Counted from the first letter of the stretch, positions 1-13,270 are shown. The stretch: 64,000 nt of DNA from Sabellastarte sp. h YS-2021 (GCA_964017235.1 OZ024935.1:8308001-8372000), one strand, 5' to 3'. The notes: a model not told the origin generated them from the sequence alone. Made by a program: numbers and translations.

Positions 1-300
1 GTCATGACTGTTTTATAGTCACAGAAACAGATCTGTAAATATCACAAGGGTTTAAAATATTGGGGAGGGGAGATAGGGTGGAGGTAGTGGGTGGACAAGC
101 AGAGACTGATTTTTAGTGGATCCACAATCTGCCACAAGCATGAAAGGTCACATCTTCTAATATCATTGATGAGGTTATTGGTAGTATTTGCAAAATCCTA
201 GTAACAAATAAACAGACGAACAGGCAAAGGGATAAACAAATAAACAGACAAACAAACACTCATGTAAATAATACCGCCTTGGGGAGGTAATTAATTGTAT
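1..300. repeat. end module of a dispersed repeat
   Basis: The stretch at about 185-295 reads as a missed 'gtagtatttgcaaaatcc' box, a run of aaacagac-type words, then a 'taataccgccttggggagg' box. A related module (gtagtatttgcataatc, acaaacagacaaat, aatacctccttggaggagg) occurs at 37960-38060, and the 'tctctagcaaacagac' tails of the satellite-bearing elements near 56990, 57470 and 63770 look similar. I read it as the end of a repeat family, class unknown. Confidence 0.4.
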
Positions 301-379
301 TATAGTGCTTGAACAAGTCCACTTGAGGATAATTTAGGTTGAGAAGTAACATGCACATATGGCTTGCATTGGGCTCCTT

Positions 380-620
380 GAGCATCGCATACTGTTTAAA
401 TACAACCATCTTACATACAAAACCAGTGGTTTGAACTAATCTCCATATCTTTCATCTCTTATGCAGGACAACCTATTTTTTCACAATAAACTCATAGGGG
501 GTGTGCAGCTTTGCAGTAGTCATCACAACCCAAGATAGTGTCATTGGGTTTAGACAACAGTGGAAAACTTATCTATTAAGATTAGTTTATCTCCCTTCCA
601 TAATTGTCTTCCATATCTGT
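380..620 (+). mobile_element. CR1/L2-like LINE ORF2 3' fragment
   Basis: Translation in broken frames resembles the C-terminal part of CR1/L2 reverse-transcriptase proteins (a 'TYKT'-like piece, then a 'FR..LKTYL'-like piece at the 'gggtttagacaacag' box near 547). The same box recurs at 13225 and 28590, where better preserved LINE context exists. Stops and frameshifts make it a dead fragment. Confidence is limited because the match is by eye and short. Confidence 0.35.
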
Positions 621-2300
621 GGCATGGATACTTTCAGCCAATCGGATTATCCGTTTTGGACCTCAGCACCTTAAAGGATATCTACATCAATTTGGCGTTT
701 TATAAATATTGCTATAATTACATTCTGCGAAGGAGGTATTACTTTCATGACCATTTGTTTGTTTTTCTGTTTGTATTTAGGATTACGCAAATACTACAGC
801 TGGGATCTTCCAAAAATAAAAATCAGATGATGTGTCTTTGTCCAACTTTGATCCCATTAAATTTTGAGAATGAACTGAATCATCTGCTGCATACAAAAAT
901 ATGATTTGATATCCCTGTTCCATGTTTACAAATTAGACCTAGGCAGTGTGAAACTCAGGAGGCTGCTGCAACTGATCCTTATGAAAAAGGAAAACAGAAA
1001 AAAATATTAGTCCCGAGTAAGTTGTGTGACTGAAAACATGCCCCCTTTTACTCATTTATACTGCCTTGATTTTATTAGTCATTACGCCAATAGTTATTCC
1101 TGTGCAGTAATTGGAGGCACTTGTATGTATGAATCTTCTCTTGGGGCGAGGCTGATTTGGTTAGAAGAGTGCAGAAGATTCATTGTAACACCATAAAGGT
1201 AACTCACAGTACAATGAAGATAAGTCATTGAACAACCACAATAAATACAAGTCATAACTGACTTATGACCAGTGTGATTGACATCACTACTCACAATGGT
1301 TTTTGAACATGTTTAATAATTGAGATGAGTGCCAACAATCAACATGATTATGCTCCTCATCTTTGTGACTAATAAAATAAAGTTGAAATAATAATAATAA
1401 TAATATGGAAGTATTGAAAAAGTGGAATATTAATGTAGACACCCTCCAAAGCACTGATATGCAAAAAGGGATAATCCAGTTACAACAAAGAGGATTTCTG
1501 AATGTTACCATCTGATATACCAGAAGACTGTGGAGGGGGGAATATTCTAGTTCGAATAGGTAAAATCTTCATTTGTGGTCTGACTCAACTGAAACTTGTC
1601 TCTGTTCTGGTGACTTTAGGAAAGCCAGATAATCGTGTTTTTCATTAACATTCACTTTTGTTGTTCAAATTTTTTTCAGATTCTGATGAGGAAGTAAGCC
1701 AGGAGATGGATACAGACTGAAATAAAGGATCCCCCCAAAAAACTCTATGTCTTATTACAGGATGGGCATCCAATCATAGTCTAATTAATGTTTTAATGAG
1801 ATTTAATCCTATAGGGTTTTATATCCATTGAACATAAGTTAGTTATTCAAGAATCAATGTGTATGGTTGACACAAAAACAGTGTCTTCATGGCTAAGTAC
1901 CAACCTCCCAAAGTCTATTTTAGCGTAATTCTTAAAAACATCTGTGATTTTAAAAATGTTCCTGTAAATAACATAAATGTTCTGATTAAGATGACACTGT
2001 GGAGTCAGTGTAAAACTAAGGTGATATACAGATGGTAATTTATTTTTTTTCGAAATGCCAAGTGTCTATTGATTGTACACCAGATGATATAAATATGCAA
2101 TTATTTACTTATTATAAACATTAATTTGTCTAAATTCCTAGCAATTGACACATTTATCTGCCAGTAATATAAAAAAACATGATAAATTTTGTAAGAGACT
2201 CTCACTGTGACCATCAGTTTGTCTTCTTAATTTTCCCCCTTTATTTGATAAGCTCTAAAAACGGAAGCTCTGGACTTTTTTTTGTTTGCCAAACTTTTTT
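620..2300. other. no gene recognised
   Basis: AT-rich sequence with only short chance frames and a small AAT microsatellite near 1386-1404. I see no domain, splice-consistent exon or repeat end here. Confidence 0.5.
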
Positions 2301-2304
2301 TTGT

Positions 2305-3150
2305 TTTACTAACTTGAATATACCAGTTAGATAACTTGAATATATGAGTTAGTAACTAGAATATATGAGTTAATAACTGGAATGTAGGTAATAACTTGAA
2401 TGTACCAGTTGGCTAACTTGAATATACCAGTTAGCTAACTTGAATATACCAGTTAGCTAACTTGAATATACAAGTTAGCTAACTTGAATATATAGGTTAG
2501 ATAACTGGAATATACCAATTAGTAACTGGAATATACGTGTTAGCTAACTGCAAAATATGTGTTACTAACTTGAATATACATGTTATCTAATTGGAATATA
2601 TGAGCTGAATATTCAAGCTAGCTAACTCGTATTTTAAGTTAGTAACTGGTATATTCAAGTTAGTTAAGTGGTATATTCAAGTAAGCTAACTGGTATATTC
2701 AAGTTAGTAACTTGTATATTCCAGTTACTAACTCGAATATTCCAGTTACTTACTCATATATTTCAGCTAATAACTCATGTATTCCAGTTAGCTAACTCGT
2801 ATATTCAAGTCCGCTAACTGGTATATTCAAGTTAGTGACTTGTATGCTCCACTTACTAACTCGAATATTCCAGTTACTAACTCATATATTCCAGTTAGTA
2901 ACTTGAATATTACAGTTAGCTCTTGCTCTTGTTTGTGATTAAATAAGAAATACCTCAATGCTGTTTGTATACTAAGGAAGCTCTGGACTGCCAAAGTTTT
3001 TTTGATTTTACTAATTTGTATGTTCAAGTTAGCTACCTGGTATATTCAAGTTAGTAACTTGTATATTCAAGTTGCTGACTCGAATATTCCAGTTAATAAC
3101 TGGAATAATTAAGTTAACTAACTGGTATATTCAAGTTAGTTTTCAAGAGA
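2305..3150. repeat. palindromic minisatellite, ~22-26 bp unit
   Basis: From about 2305 to 2610 the unit reads roughly 'AACTTGAATATACCAGTTAG' many times; from about 2625 to 3150 the same unit is present in the opposite orientation ('AACTGGTATATTCAAGTTAG'). The array therefore changes direction near 2610-2640, so the two halves could pair as a long imperfect foldback. Units vary by a few bases and spacing alternates with 'taact' and 'gctaact' linkers. A non-repeat patch at 2925-3005 interrupts the second half. Confidence 0.85.
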
Positions 3151-4029
3151 CTTTTCCTACCTCAGTATGAATCCCAGCTTCCACACAACTATGAAACCAT
3201 GTGGATACTACTGAAATATGAAACACATTGAGCCACAAACTCACACAGGCAAGCAAGACATTTTGCGCTTGTATGTAGATTGTGAGGTGAGTATGGAACT
3301 GTGTGACCTAGGTTTAAATGGAACAGCAATGAGACCCAGGCCTGCCAGCTTTGGTCTTGGCATAACCCGTCAGGAATTATATTACTCAACATTTACTATT
3401 ACAATTACTCATCATTATGCTAGATATTATTCTCTTAGTATTTATGCAAACATTAAACATGTTACTTTTTCTGTCTCCAACTGCTGAAAACTCAGCTATC
3501 AGTTTATGGGTCCATCTTGAAATAAATGATAGACAGCAAAGAAATACTCAAACTATTTAAAAAACCCTCCATTAAATCCTTACCTTCTCTCCAACACTTA
3601 AACTCAATTCCCTCAGCCAATAAAATTCATGTGTTTGTACCAACTAATACATAATAGCCTCAGTTGTGCACTGCATATATTCACAAACAGTGGTGGAGGG
3701 AACATTAACTCTTTCCAAGCGATCCAGATGGAGATATTTCTTCAGTCCCATTGTGGATCTGTGTCATCTTTCAAGTGTTTTTCATTTTTAGATCCACAAT
3801 CAAAGCTGTTTTTGTAATTTTAAATTGCTTAACATATTACTATGCAAACCCCAGATGTGACTGCTTTTAAGTCTGTCACTATACTACTTGGCAAAAACCT
3901 CAACTGTGCAGCAAAACAAAAGTACATTGTAAACTAAACAATTGGTTGCGATCAACCACATTGTATATTTCGGAAGATGCATCAACTACCAGGTTCTCAG
4001 TTGCCTAATACGTTAGCTGGTTTGACATC

Positions 4030-4160
4030 TCATTACAGGCCGTCCCATGTATGTGGGTTCAGCTCCCACAAGCGACAGTGCTGAGGACCTGTCCTAATAT
4101 GACCCTGGCTGTTGAATGGGACGTAAAATACCAACTTTGTCCTTTGTATCAGTAACATAT
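4030..4160 (+). mobile_element. tRNA-derived SINE fragment (family 2)
   Basis: Contains a B-box-like 'gggttcagctcccac' followed by 'aggacctgtcctaatatgac' and 'ctgttgaatgggacgtaaaa'. The same 3' part recurs inverted at 10525, 47955 and 59565. A degraded member of a tRNA-headed SINE family. Confidence 0.55.
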
Positions 4161-4269
4161 GATGTAGTTGAGGTGACGCGGGAGGTTAATTAGTTATATT
4201 GAGAAGAAGATCGGTATTATTGAAGTGATGAGAATATCCAGTTGGAGAGTTCATAATGATTTTGGTTAC

Positions 4270-4500
4270 CTGATCCTCACTTACAGTAGAGAAAGTGGAA
4301 AGCATGGGGGAGGAGAGTCTGGGGTGATGTGTTGTGACTTCAGGGAAGTACGAAATGTTGAGCCTATTTTTTCAAATGTTTCTTTGAAGAACTCCACAAA
4401 TCTGTCAGCCAAGGGCCGAGGGGGATTTATCAATGGTAGAATCTTGGCTGGCAGTCTGTGTAACACATCGCCAAGGATTGGCCATTTTCTTTTTTTTTTG
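4270..4500 (-). mobile_element. non-LTR retrotransposon ORF2 fragment
   Basis: The minus-strand frame (61 codons at 4281-4466) carries 'LADRFVEFFKETFEKIGS', which resembles the conserved segment just before the reverse-transcriptase core in CR1/L2-type LINEs (LA..F..FF..KI..I). It stands alone with stops on both sides, so it is a fossil. A poly-T/poly-G run (4491-4510) follows. Confidence 0.5.
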
Positions 4501-4509
4501 GGGGGGGGG

Positions 4510-7500
4510 TGTTAAAAAGGCACTTGAAGAAATACTATTGAGACTAGTGTTAAATTTACAGAAACACTGAATGTAGAATTCTAAATTTTTCTTGGTGGAG
4601 ATGCCCTGGGCACATGCACTCCCACCTTATTTAAAGCTGGATCCTCAACTGATTTTATACCTAATGCAATCAACAACTGGGATTTTATGTCAAAGTTTTT
4701 CGTTAAGTCTTCAGAATCCAAGTCGGCTACCTTATAGGGCACAAAAGCCAAGCCATTATGATAAGCTCAGGAACCACAATCTTATGGATGGGGCAGTCAT
4801 AAGATGGCTGCTCCACTGTATAGATCCAAACATAAACCTTGTCTCTGATTGAAAACAATGCTTAAGTTAGTCGCAGATATGGCTTGTAACTCCCAATCAA
4901 GGGGTAAAGGGGCAGATTTTAAGGCCAGTAAAAAGAGCAACTTTGCGATTGGTTTCCGAATAATAGCGATTGTTCCTGAATCCTCGTAAATGGGTTCATG
5001 AACCTTATAAAGGACCATACCATTGCCACAACCATTTAAAGATTAAACAATTGGCTTTAGCCTTGGGGATGAGGGCCCGGTCTGACAAGGATCTTAGGAA
5101 GTTTGAGACAATTTCAGTTACAGGGCTGTTCCATTATTGTGATTGTGTCCCTGATTGGACGACTATGCCTCATTTTTGCCGTTTGGAAGGTCCATCTTTT
5201 CAATCAGAACGATCTCAAAACCATTGCAAACTATAATTAGGACGACTGTGTGCTGAAGTTCTGGTACCTCCCATATGCTTCTTGAGTGGATGCATTTATG
5301 AGTCCATCGGGAACAGTTTACAACAATATTAATCTCTCTGAATTTATCATAAACTGTTCCCAATCCTTAACAATCCCCACAATCGGGAATGCATTTAAAC
5401 TTATCTTACCATTCATAATGTCGTCTTTTTAATCTTACAGAGATCGTAAACCTATCTTTTAATCTTAATTCAATCTTTAAGGTTCATAAACCAAATGAAT
5501 GCGACGCAAAACTACCACAAGACTTCTTCAAACAATAAGAGCTTTTTATTGCGCTACAATAGCTCATCATCTGGGTCTAAGTGCTAACTGAAGAAGACAT
5601 TTGTGGCTTGACCAACTCAAGAACAATGAGCATGTAATGACCAAGTTGCCTGTTCAGTGGCAGCTGTGGCAGCCCCATGGTAGATAATGATATAGTACTG
5701 GCTGACATATAAACATATTTTTTTTTGTTAGTGGATATGCAAATTGTTGGTTATTTATTTCTTGTCAGTTTGAATATATAACATTATATATCGATCTGAT
5801 TATGAGATTTCACAAAAAGGATAAGTAGTTTCCTTATTTTAAAGTTTTAAAATAGTATCTCTCCTTGACAATCCAACCCCACTAAGCCCAGGGCTTTAAA
5901 GTGTCAGCGTTTTTGTTATAGTTTCAACCTACATAAGTTACTGTCCTACCTGCAGAGAGGCAGGAAAAGGTGACCATTTTGTGTTACTGGCAGTAGAACA
6001 TGCTTAGTTTTCCAGTCATTCTCTGATGGACAGAGAAATGAAATAAAAAATATCAAAGAAAAGATCATAAATCAGATACCTCTTGAGAAGAGTCCAAACT
6101 ATTGGGTGATCCCAAGGCAGGGGAGACAGCCTTTTGAGGTTTTCGTTTTAGTGTTTTAGGGTAACATATCCCAAACATCTTTTTAGAATTAATAAAACAC
6201 ACCACAAACAGTCACAGCAGTAAAGGTTTAGCTGAACAAGCACCAATGCCTCTCAAGGCCAATTATGGCTAAAGAGCTACTAAACAGACTTTTCTCCACC
6301 CCATGCTTTACCATTAGTTTATAAAGAGAATAACCAAAAGCTTGTCCCAGACATACAACACTTCCAACTTAACTCACTTGTTTAATCCACATTACCAAAA
6401 AATAGGAAAATATGATAGTCACTAATTATATTTGCAAATGTAAAGTGATTTACCTTTTTGAACATGTTATAATGGAACTAATGAGTCCTAATTTTCATTC
6501 TGGTAGTTTTAACTGGGATCCTTATGACTTTGTTTTCATCTTGCTTTTTATTGTGAGACATATTCTATCATGGTGTCGGCTGTGATGACTTGTGTTTCAT
6601 ACTACTGACTCTATTTATAGTTTAAGGTGAGAGTACTGCTGGATAGTTTTCCGATGGTATCTGAGATATAATGTAAAAACCACTCAAAATTATGAGGTAT
6701 ATTTACTTGGCCCTATCACTAGTGTCATAGTTTGAGGGGTTTGTTATCATACTTTTAAACTGTGTTTTTTGTTCAAGAAATAAGACATTTTTACATTTAA
6801 TGAAAGATCAAAGGATATAGAAATAATTTGAACTTGGATGGAATTCCATTTTTTATTTCCAGGCCTGGAAAAGTCATGAAAATTGACTCCAGGGTTTGAA
6901 AAATTCATAAAAAGTCATGTCAATTAAAAGGCATCCTCTCGCGAAGCAGCGTTGTCCCTTTCTTTCATCCAGCATTTCAATACAAGGATACGCATATGAA
7001 ATCAAACCATATTTTGGTGTCTTCCACATCTTCCTGTACTGTGACCGGAACCTTGTGCATGGTTCTCGAAGGCAAAATGGTGGGTGCTCATGGCCTCGGC
7101 AGGAGCTTGTGGCCTCAGTACATATATCTTTCATGCCACGAAGCATGTAAACGGTCCTTGATTTTAAAACTTTGGTCATTCAGAAGTCAAGGAAAAGCTT
7201 TCTGTGATAGTGTATTTTGCAAAATGAAGTTCAAAGTCAAAATCATGGTGTTATGTCACATTTCTTTTCTGTGATAGTGCATTTTGCAAAATGAAGTTCA
7301 AAGTCAAGGTGTTATGTCACATTCAACAGCGAGGGTCATTTTTGGACAGCATTTTTATTTGTGGTACTCGAACTCACAGAGCTGACAGCCTGTGACTGGA
7401 TATCAAACTTGCTAACCGCTAGGCCACTGAGTTCTTCAAGATGAAGATCAAGTTAACACTTTGAAGTCACGGATATCAGTGTTCATGTACTTTATGCATA

Positions 7501-7590
7501 TAAAATGTGAGGGAGCAGACTTCTGTTGAGTTTCCCAACAATACTGTACTGATACAACTGCTGAATCACATATCTTACTGAAAGCCGGAG
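4510..7590. other. no gene recognised; minor repeats
   Basis: Frames here are short and lack domain signatures. A direct duplication of about 50-65 bp lies at 7203-7322 (box 'ttttgcaaaatgaagttcaa' twice). At 7355-7440 the minus strand has a tRNA-like head (A-box 'TGGCCTAGCGGTTAGCA', B-box-like 'GAGTTCGAGTACC'), a SINE start. The left limit of segmental unit A lies near 7590. Confidence 0.5.
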
Positions 7591-7599
7591 TTTACTATA

Positions 7600-8110
7600 G
7601 CTGATGGATGGCTTTGCTTAGGTGTATATGGTTATTGTGATCAAGGCTGCTATCATTTTATTTTTCAGTTTTGTCCATTATTAATGCCCCCTCTAATGCC
7701 TCACTAAAGTTCAACCCTTTGAAGCAATTTGCTAGAGATGACCTGCTTTTTTTTCTCACACAGATGCTCAAATTTGACTCAAGTAGTTTAAAACTGAAAT
7801 GAATAACTCTGATTTAATTTCTCAATTAGACTCTTCCACACTGTGGCCTGTGAAAGCATTGAGATAACTATTATCCCTCACTCCTTCAGGCTCAAATAAT
7901 CAAATAAGTGCATTGACATACAAAAGTGTTTTCCTTAATCCTTCAAAATGAATTTCAATAACTCTATTAGTGTTCACTTGCTCAGGTGCTGGGCTGCCAC
8001 GCTTCTTTTAACTCTTCCCCCCCCCCCCCTTCAGAGCCCCCAATGTCATGGCACCTGGTCATCGGAGTGTGTATGATCATAGCTCCCACCTTCAAACATC
8101 TGGTACAACA
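7600..8110 (+). mobile_element. degenerate DIRS-like tyrosine recombinase fragment
   Basis: Aligns with 25830-26050, where a recombinase C-terminal 'GATFAFNSDVPLQSIQRHG' block is readable. Here the same block is broken by indels and a C13-14 run at 8021-8034. This is the first recognisable segment of unit A. Confidence 0.5.
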
Positions 8111-9550
8111 GTAGCCTACTCATCCCGGGGTTTGGGGAATTTACAACTGTTTCAGCCACCACCTTTATCTGTATTAAAGCATAATTTAATTAGGGTTTGA
8201 ACTCTCTTCCTCATCCCTGGTATTAATGTCTCAATTAACTAGCCCTTTGAACCAACTACCTCAACTCCCTACTATGGCCATATTAACTTGGTCTTTTATC
8301 AACTTAATCTAGCTTCACCTCACTATTGTTTCAAAGCCACTTAGATTCTTGGTTTGAATCCATGTGGTCATAATTCTACTATGGCCACTTTAATGGGGCA
8401 GTTTAATCAGGGTAAAACACAAGCTTAAAGTACCTTTAGTTTAGTTCACCTTAAATTATTTGTAAGTACTTCAGTATTTCTTATTGCCTACTTAGACATA
8501 ATGTCTTAATATGACCTGATTTGTTAAGATAGTTTAACAGTTGGTATTCATATAAAAGTGTAAAGAAATACCATATGCATAACACGTCAAACTAGTGGTA
8601 AAACCAGTATGTAAACAGTATTAGAAATAGTTATCTCAGTGTATTAATGGTAGTAAAGCTAATAAATAATAATACCCCAACAGTGCTTTTTACTATGCCC
8701 CGGTCACTGGGCATAACTCAAGTGTGTGTGGTGCTTGACATTTTTATATTTCCCAGGCTAGCTGAAATTTTTGCAGTTTTCTATGACTCATTTTACAGTT
8801 GGGCATATATTGGAAAGAGTAAAATATTATGAATTTCGTGTCATTTTCGATTAAATAAGATAGCCAAGGGATATTTGAAATCGTAAATATCCTGGTACAA
8901 TAACAGAAATGGCGAATTCATATCTGGCCCTACAGGATATTCACGAGTTTCATTTCTATCGAAATTCATATTGAATGAATATTAAAATTATTTTTTTACG
9001 ATTTTCCTGTATTTTATGAGATTAAAAATATTAATATTGATTTTTGTGTAAGTCATCTTCAGACCTCATACAGTAACGTAGGAGGCGGGGGGCCGGAGGG
9101 CATGGCCCCCCTCACTTTTAAAAGTGGGGGGCATCATATCTTTTGGCCCCCCCCCCACTTTTTGACAATGTAAACCCATAATGTTTGATAAATTTTGGAA
9201 ATTTTTTCAAGAAATCCACACTCTATCAGGGTTAAATATATTTTGAGAAGAACTATTTAAACTATTTTAACCAGATGAATCAAACACAACTTAAATTTAT
9301 GAAAAATATAACCTTAAACATATCATATTAAGAAACATGTTCATGAAATTCAAACTGCAATTATATACTGATGTGGTAGACACTGTATGTTTTAAATATA
9401 TTGCTAAATTTATGAGTGATGTCACAACCTTTGACTGTTGCTAGGCACTTTATGATGTCATTGCAGTGTGTAGTAGGTAACTGAGCCATAAGAGCATGTG
9501 ATCTTGAGTTTTGACAGAAAGGCCTGTCAGAGAGCACTATACTTCAACTA

Positions 9551-9785
9551 CTGCATTGCTACCAATTATCACCAGGTACCAATTATCGCCAGACAGAATT
9601 CAAATAGGTACAACGTCACCAAAAGTAGCATCCCAAGTCTCGCAAATAAGATACAACTATTTCCAAAGTAAATGGGAAAAATACACAACAAAAAGCTTTT
9701 AAAATATGTGGTAATTACTGAAATATGAATGTTAAATTTTCTGGGGGTGATAATTGGTAGCCGGCGATAATTGGTAGCTAGGCAG
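9551..9785. mobile_element. foldback MITE with doubled subterminal repeat
   Basis: Left arm 9559-9596 contains CTACCAATTATCACC then TACCAATTATCGCC; the right arm 9744-9780 is the inverse (GGTGATAATTGGTAG, GGCGATAATTGGTAG). Each arm is thus two copies of one ~15-bp word. The interior (about 150 bp) is AT-rich with no coding frame. The element is nested in the 9071-11131 element. Confidence 0.7.
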
Positions 9786-10524
9786 TAGAGTGGTTTTGGT
9801 TTGTATCCTGAGCAGTTTCCTATCTACATTTTCTTTTGCACAGAGGGATACTTTAAATGAAAGTTGTTGATGGTATTTTAATTACATGAAAGAGTTTTTT
9901 GAAGGTATTTATAGATGGATGAGGGGATTATCTATAACCAAACTGAGATGTGCATACCTTGGTTACATGTAGTGTCAATTTCTGGGAGATGATTGTAATT
10001 CATTCTTTGAGTGTTATAATGATGCAAACTAGAATATGATTCATAAAGCCCAATCATTCCACCGTTGCCGCCACATAGATTTGTTTCAGTATGTAATATT
10101 TCACTCAGAACTTTTATCTTTGGCATGTGGGTAACATAAGTAATATATATTGACATATCAAAATATAGGTCATCGAAATATAAATGCGTCTATGCCCAAC
10201 TTTATTCTTGTTTCTTTCTAAAGCTTTGGGCAAAAACCATATTGCTTGTTACTCAGTTCTAAATCTATAGTGCATCTATTTTTTGCAAGAGGGAAATGGT
10301 CATTGATGCAGTGAGTTTGGGTACCTTGTGCCTGGCCCGGGTGGATGCCGAAACCAATCATTCTGTAGCCCAATCACAATTTCATTGTCCAAGCCTCCTA
10401 ATATGTTTTAACCCAATAGCCCATTAACACTATTAATGCTCGACTTGAAACCCAAGTTAACAACTTATTTTTTAAGCACTTTATTCCCATAAATATATAG
10501 TAAGTTTGTAATACAACAAAGGTT

Positions 10525-10640
10525 AAAGTATAGGGTTTTACGTCCCATTCAATAGCCAGAATCATACAGGGATAGGCCCTCAGTATCCCCACATGTGGGA
10601 TTCAAATTCATTCCCCCAGAGATGGCTGCCTATGATTAGA
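10525..10640 (-). mobile_element. SINE family 2 copy
   Basis: Inverted copy of the 'gggttttacgtcccattcaa' end, with an imperfect tRNA-like B-box region ('cccacatgtgggattcaaattc', shortened here). Partial: the head beyond about 10640 is not clear. Confidence 0.55.
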
Positions 10641-12660
10641 TGTTGAATACAACAATAACAAAAATACAGTTTAGGTTTATTTGCAGATTAGTGTGGTTCC
10701 AGAATGGATATGAGTTTAGAGACCCTATGGCCTAATGAAGGTCTTCTTTGAACAATATTCTAGTTTCTGAATGCCCTCATCCTCCAACTGCTTCCCAAAT
10801 TTTGCTAATGTTAACTTGCAAGTTGGAAGTTGATCATTTTGTGTTTAATCATGCTGTCGTTTAAAGCAAAATTAACCATTGATTTTTTTGTATTTTCTCA
10901 ATGATACAGTAAGTTCTGTTAGTTTAAAACTTTGTTGTATATTCATGGAAGATTCATTTAAGGTTAAAGATAAATTCTTCAAATTATTTTGCAGTTTATG
11001 TCCACTTTACTTTTATTCCGCAAAAGTGATACTAAAAGTTTGAAAGAATATCTTTAGGACTAAAAAAAAACACCAAAATTACAAAAATATTTACATTTTC
11101 ACTCAACATCCCCTTGACTCCTACGCTACTGTTATAATATTTTAAGAATTGTAGGTATCTCTGAAGCAGTGAGATATAGAAAAGGATAGACGATAATTAA
11201 GGAAAGTCTATTAGACTAAATATATTTTTTTGTTATTGTTAACGAATATATAGTAATATGAAAAAATAGTCATATTTTACTTTCAGCATTTATGGTAATT
11301 TGGTGTTAAAAATTGATTTTAACATTTATGTACCCATTTTCAATACTAAAACCAAAACCAAATCTAACATGTTGAATATTGCGATTGAGTGACTGTTGCA
11401 CAATACTGAGAATGTTTACATTTCCCGTATAATGTCATATTAGTGGTGAAAATTTCCAAATTTTATCTATTTTGACAATAATTCCAATCTTAAATTTTTG
11501 TTCTCATATGATTTATGCATATTTACAAAACACAGAGTAATTCAAGTGCAGATCTATTCTAAAATACAATAATTAAAACTGATTGTCCAATGCAGAAGAG
11601 GCTAATCTATAACATTTACTCTATCTGAAATAAAATATGGCATATTGGTGGATATTAGTAAAATTAAAATGATGAGTATGATTAGTATGTAATATATACA
11701 TACATATATAAATCTTTATGGTGCTATCATTCCTACAAGACAAGTGTTTTTAGTAAAGTAAATAACTTTCAAAATAGCTAGGTCCAAACTCCTGAGTTAT
11801 ATCATAGCCATTTTCTACTCAGTGATAATATGAGGATCCTGGCTTTACAGTTATCAGTACTTCTTTCTGCACAGACAGCTAGGTCTGTAACTGAAACTAA
11901 TTACCAACAGGAACATGCAATGGGGATGAGCATGCCTCAACTACATGACACAGGCTTGTCTCGGTCCACTCTTTTTGTCAGAACACAAGACTAATTAATC
12001 TTTGCAAGCCCAGGGGTGAAGCTCTGCACAAAGAACTTGTTTTTCTTAAAGCTACATAAAAAAAGCTAAAGTCAGAATACTTTAGAAGAGGCACATCTAA
12101 ATATTTTACTTAAACTGGACTTTTTATAACTACAATAGCTATTTTTAAACTTAATGAAATATTTAACAAGCCTTAATGGATAAATAATTTTTGACAGACA
12201 ATATGATAATTATTCATTCTTTACAACTATTAAATTTGCTTAAAATATCATTAAAATCATTAGATTGAGGAAATTGAATTATGCTTTATGAATATAAAAT
12301 AATATATATCTAGTTGCAAGATATTAAAGATCAGAAATAAAATCTAAAGCAATAAAGTTTGCCTGCTTATGTAAAATTGTGACTGGAGAGAGTTTTTCTC
12401 AATGGATATAACACTACATTATAAATTAAATGGAAAATTAACATATTATGTAAGTTCAACTTGCCACAAAAAAAAAAACAAAAACGTAGTATGAGATAGT
12501 TAATGAGAAATTAATTTACATATGCCATTATTCCATGAAAACATTACAACGGAGTAACAAATTTTAACATTTGACCCCAATAGCAATTTGAAAATCTGCA
12601 TGCATTTCTTTCTGATTTTCCACTGGCTTTAAACTCGGTTTCACGCAATAATTTCAACTT
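10640..12660. other. AT-rich, no gene recognised
   Basis: Part of the extra sequence of unit A up to about 12120, then sequence loosely alignable with 26280-26400. No exon, domain or repeat end is evident apart from the right end of the 9071-11131 element. Confidence 0.5.
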
Positions 12661-12769
12661 GATTTCAACTTGATTTTGGATCCAACCAAAAACTGTTTGC
12701 AAAATCTACACCTATTTCAACCAGATTTTATCTGTTGTATTCAACCTCATTTCACTGATTGGATTCAAC

Positions 12770-13270
12770 CTACTTTACAAGTTGCACACACACTGGGCTA
12801 TACATCATCGAACACTGTAGATTCTTTAGGTATCTCATCCAGGATTCGGGAAGCTGTGGTGGCTAAGTAATCAATTGGATCACTGTAACCTTTGTCCTAT
12901 CACTAAACAAAGGTGAATATTAGCAGAATTCTGAGAGTTCAGAATGCCTTATGTTACATCTTGTGTAGACTGAACTAGTTCGCTTACATTAAACTGTTCT
13001 TCAGTACACTCAATTGGCTGTAAATTGAGCATCAGCATGCAGTTTAAATATAGCCTTCTCACATATAAACCAATCAATTTGAAGCAATCTCTCTATGCTT
13101 TGCCATTTAGCATAGTGGCCTTGCATGGCATAAACACAGCCAGACCCTGCAAACAAATGGGAATATACAGTGGATGTTCCTACTGAATGGATAAGCTCCA
13201 AAAGCTATCACTGCACAGGCTAGTGCAGCTGGGTTTAGACAACAGTTGCCTATTCAGTGAAGTAATATGC
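12770..13270 (+). mobile_element. old CR1/L2-like LINE ORF2 3' fragment, unit A copy
   Basis: Broken frames read as the LINE C-terminal region (an 'AMISS.L.Y'-like piece near 12850, a 'LNWL'-like piece near 13010, then the 'gggtttagacaacag' box near 13228). It aligns with 26770-27135 plus 28450-28650 in unit B, so it was already present before the duplication. Confidence 0.55.

Larger units (their letters stand above)
9071..11131. mobile_element. possible DNA transposon bounded by inverted termini
   Basis: Left end CAGTAACGTAGGAG (9071) and right end CTCCTACGCTACTG (11118-11131) are inverted repeats with one mismatch. Just inside the left end is a G/C-rich hairpin ('cccctcacttttaaaagtgg' core, 9108-9130) and a poly-C run (9157-9168). 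It lies inside the ~3.8 kb that unit B lacks. No transposase frame is visible, and no matching target duplication is seen at the flanks (cctcata / ttataat), so ends or class may be misjudged. Confidence 0.45.

Noticed and set aside
560-904. 114-codon plus-strand frame
   Set aside because: Low-complexity, AT-rich translation with no domain; its start overlaps a LINE fragment.
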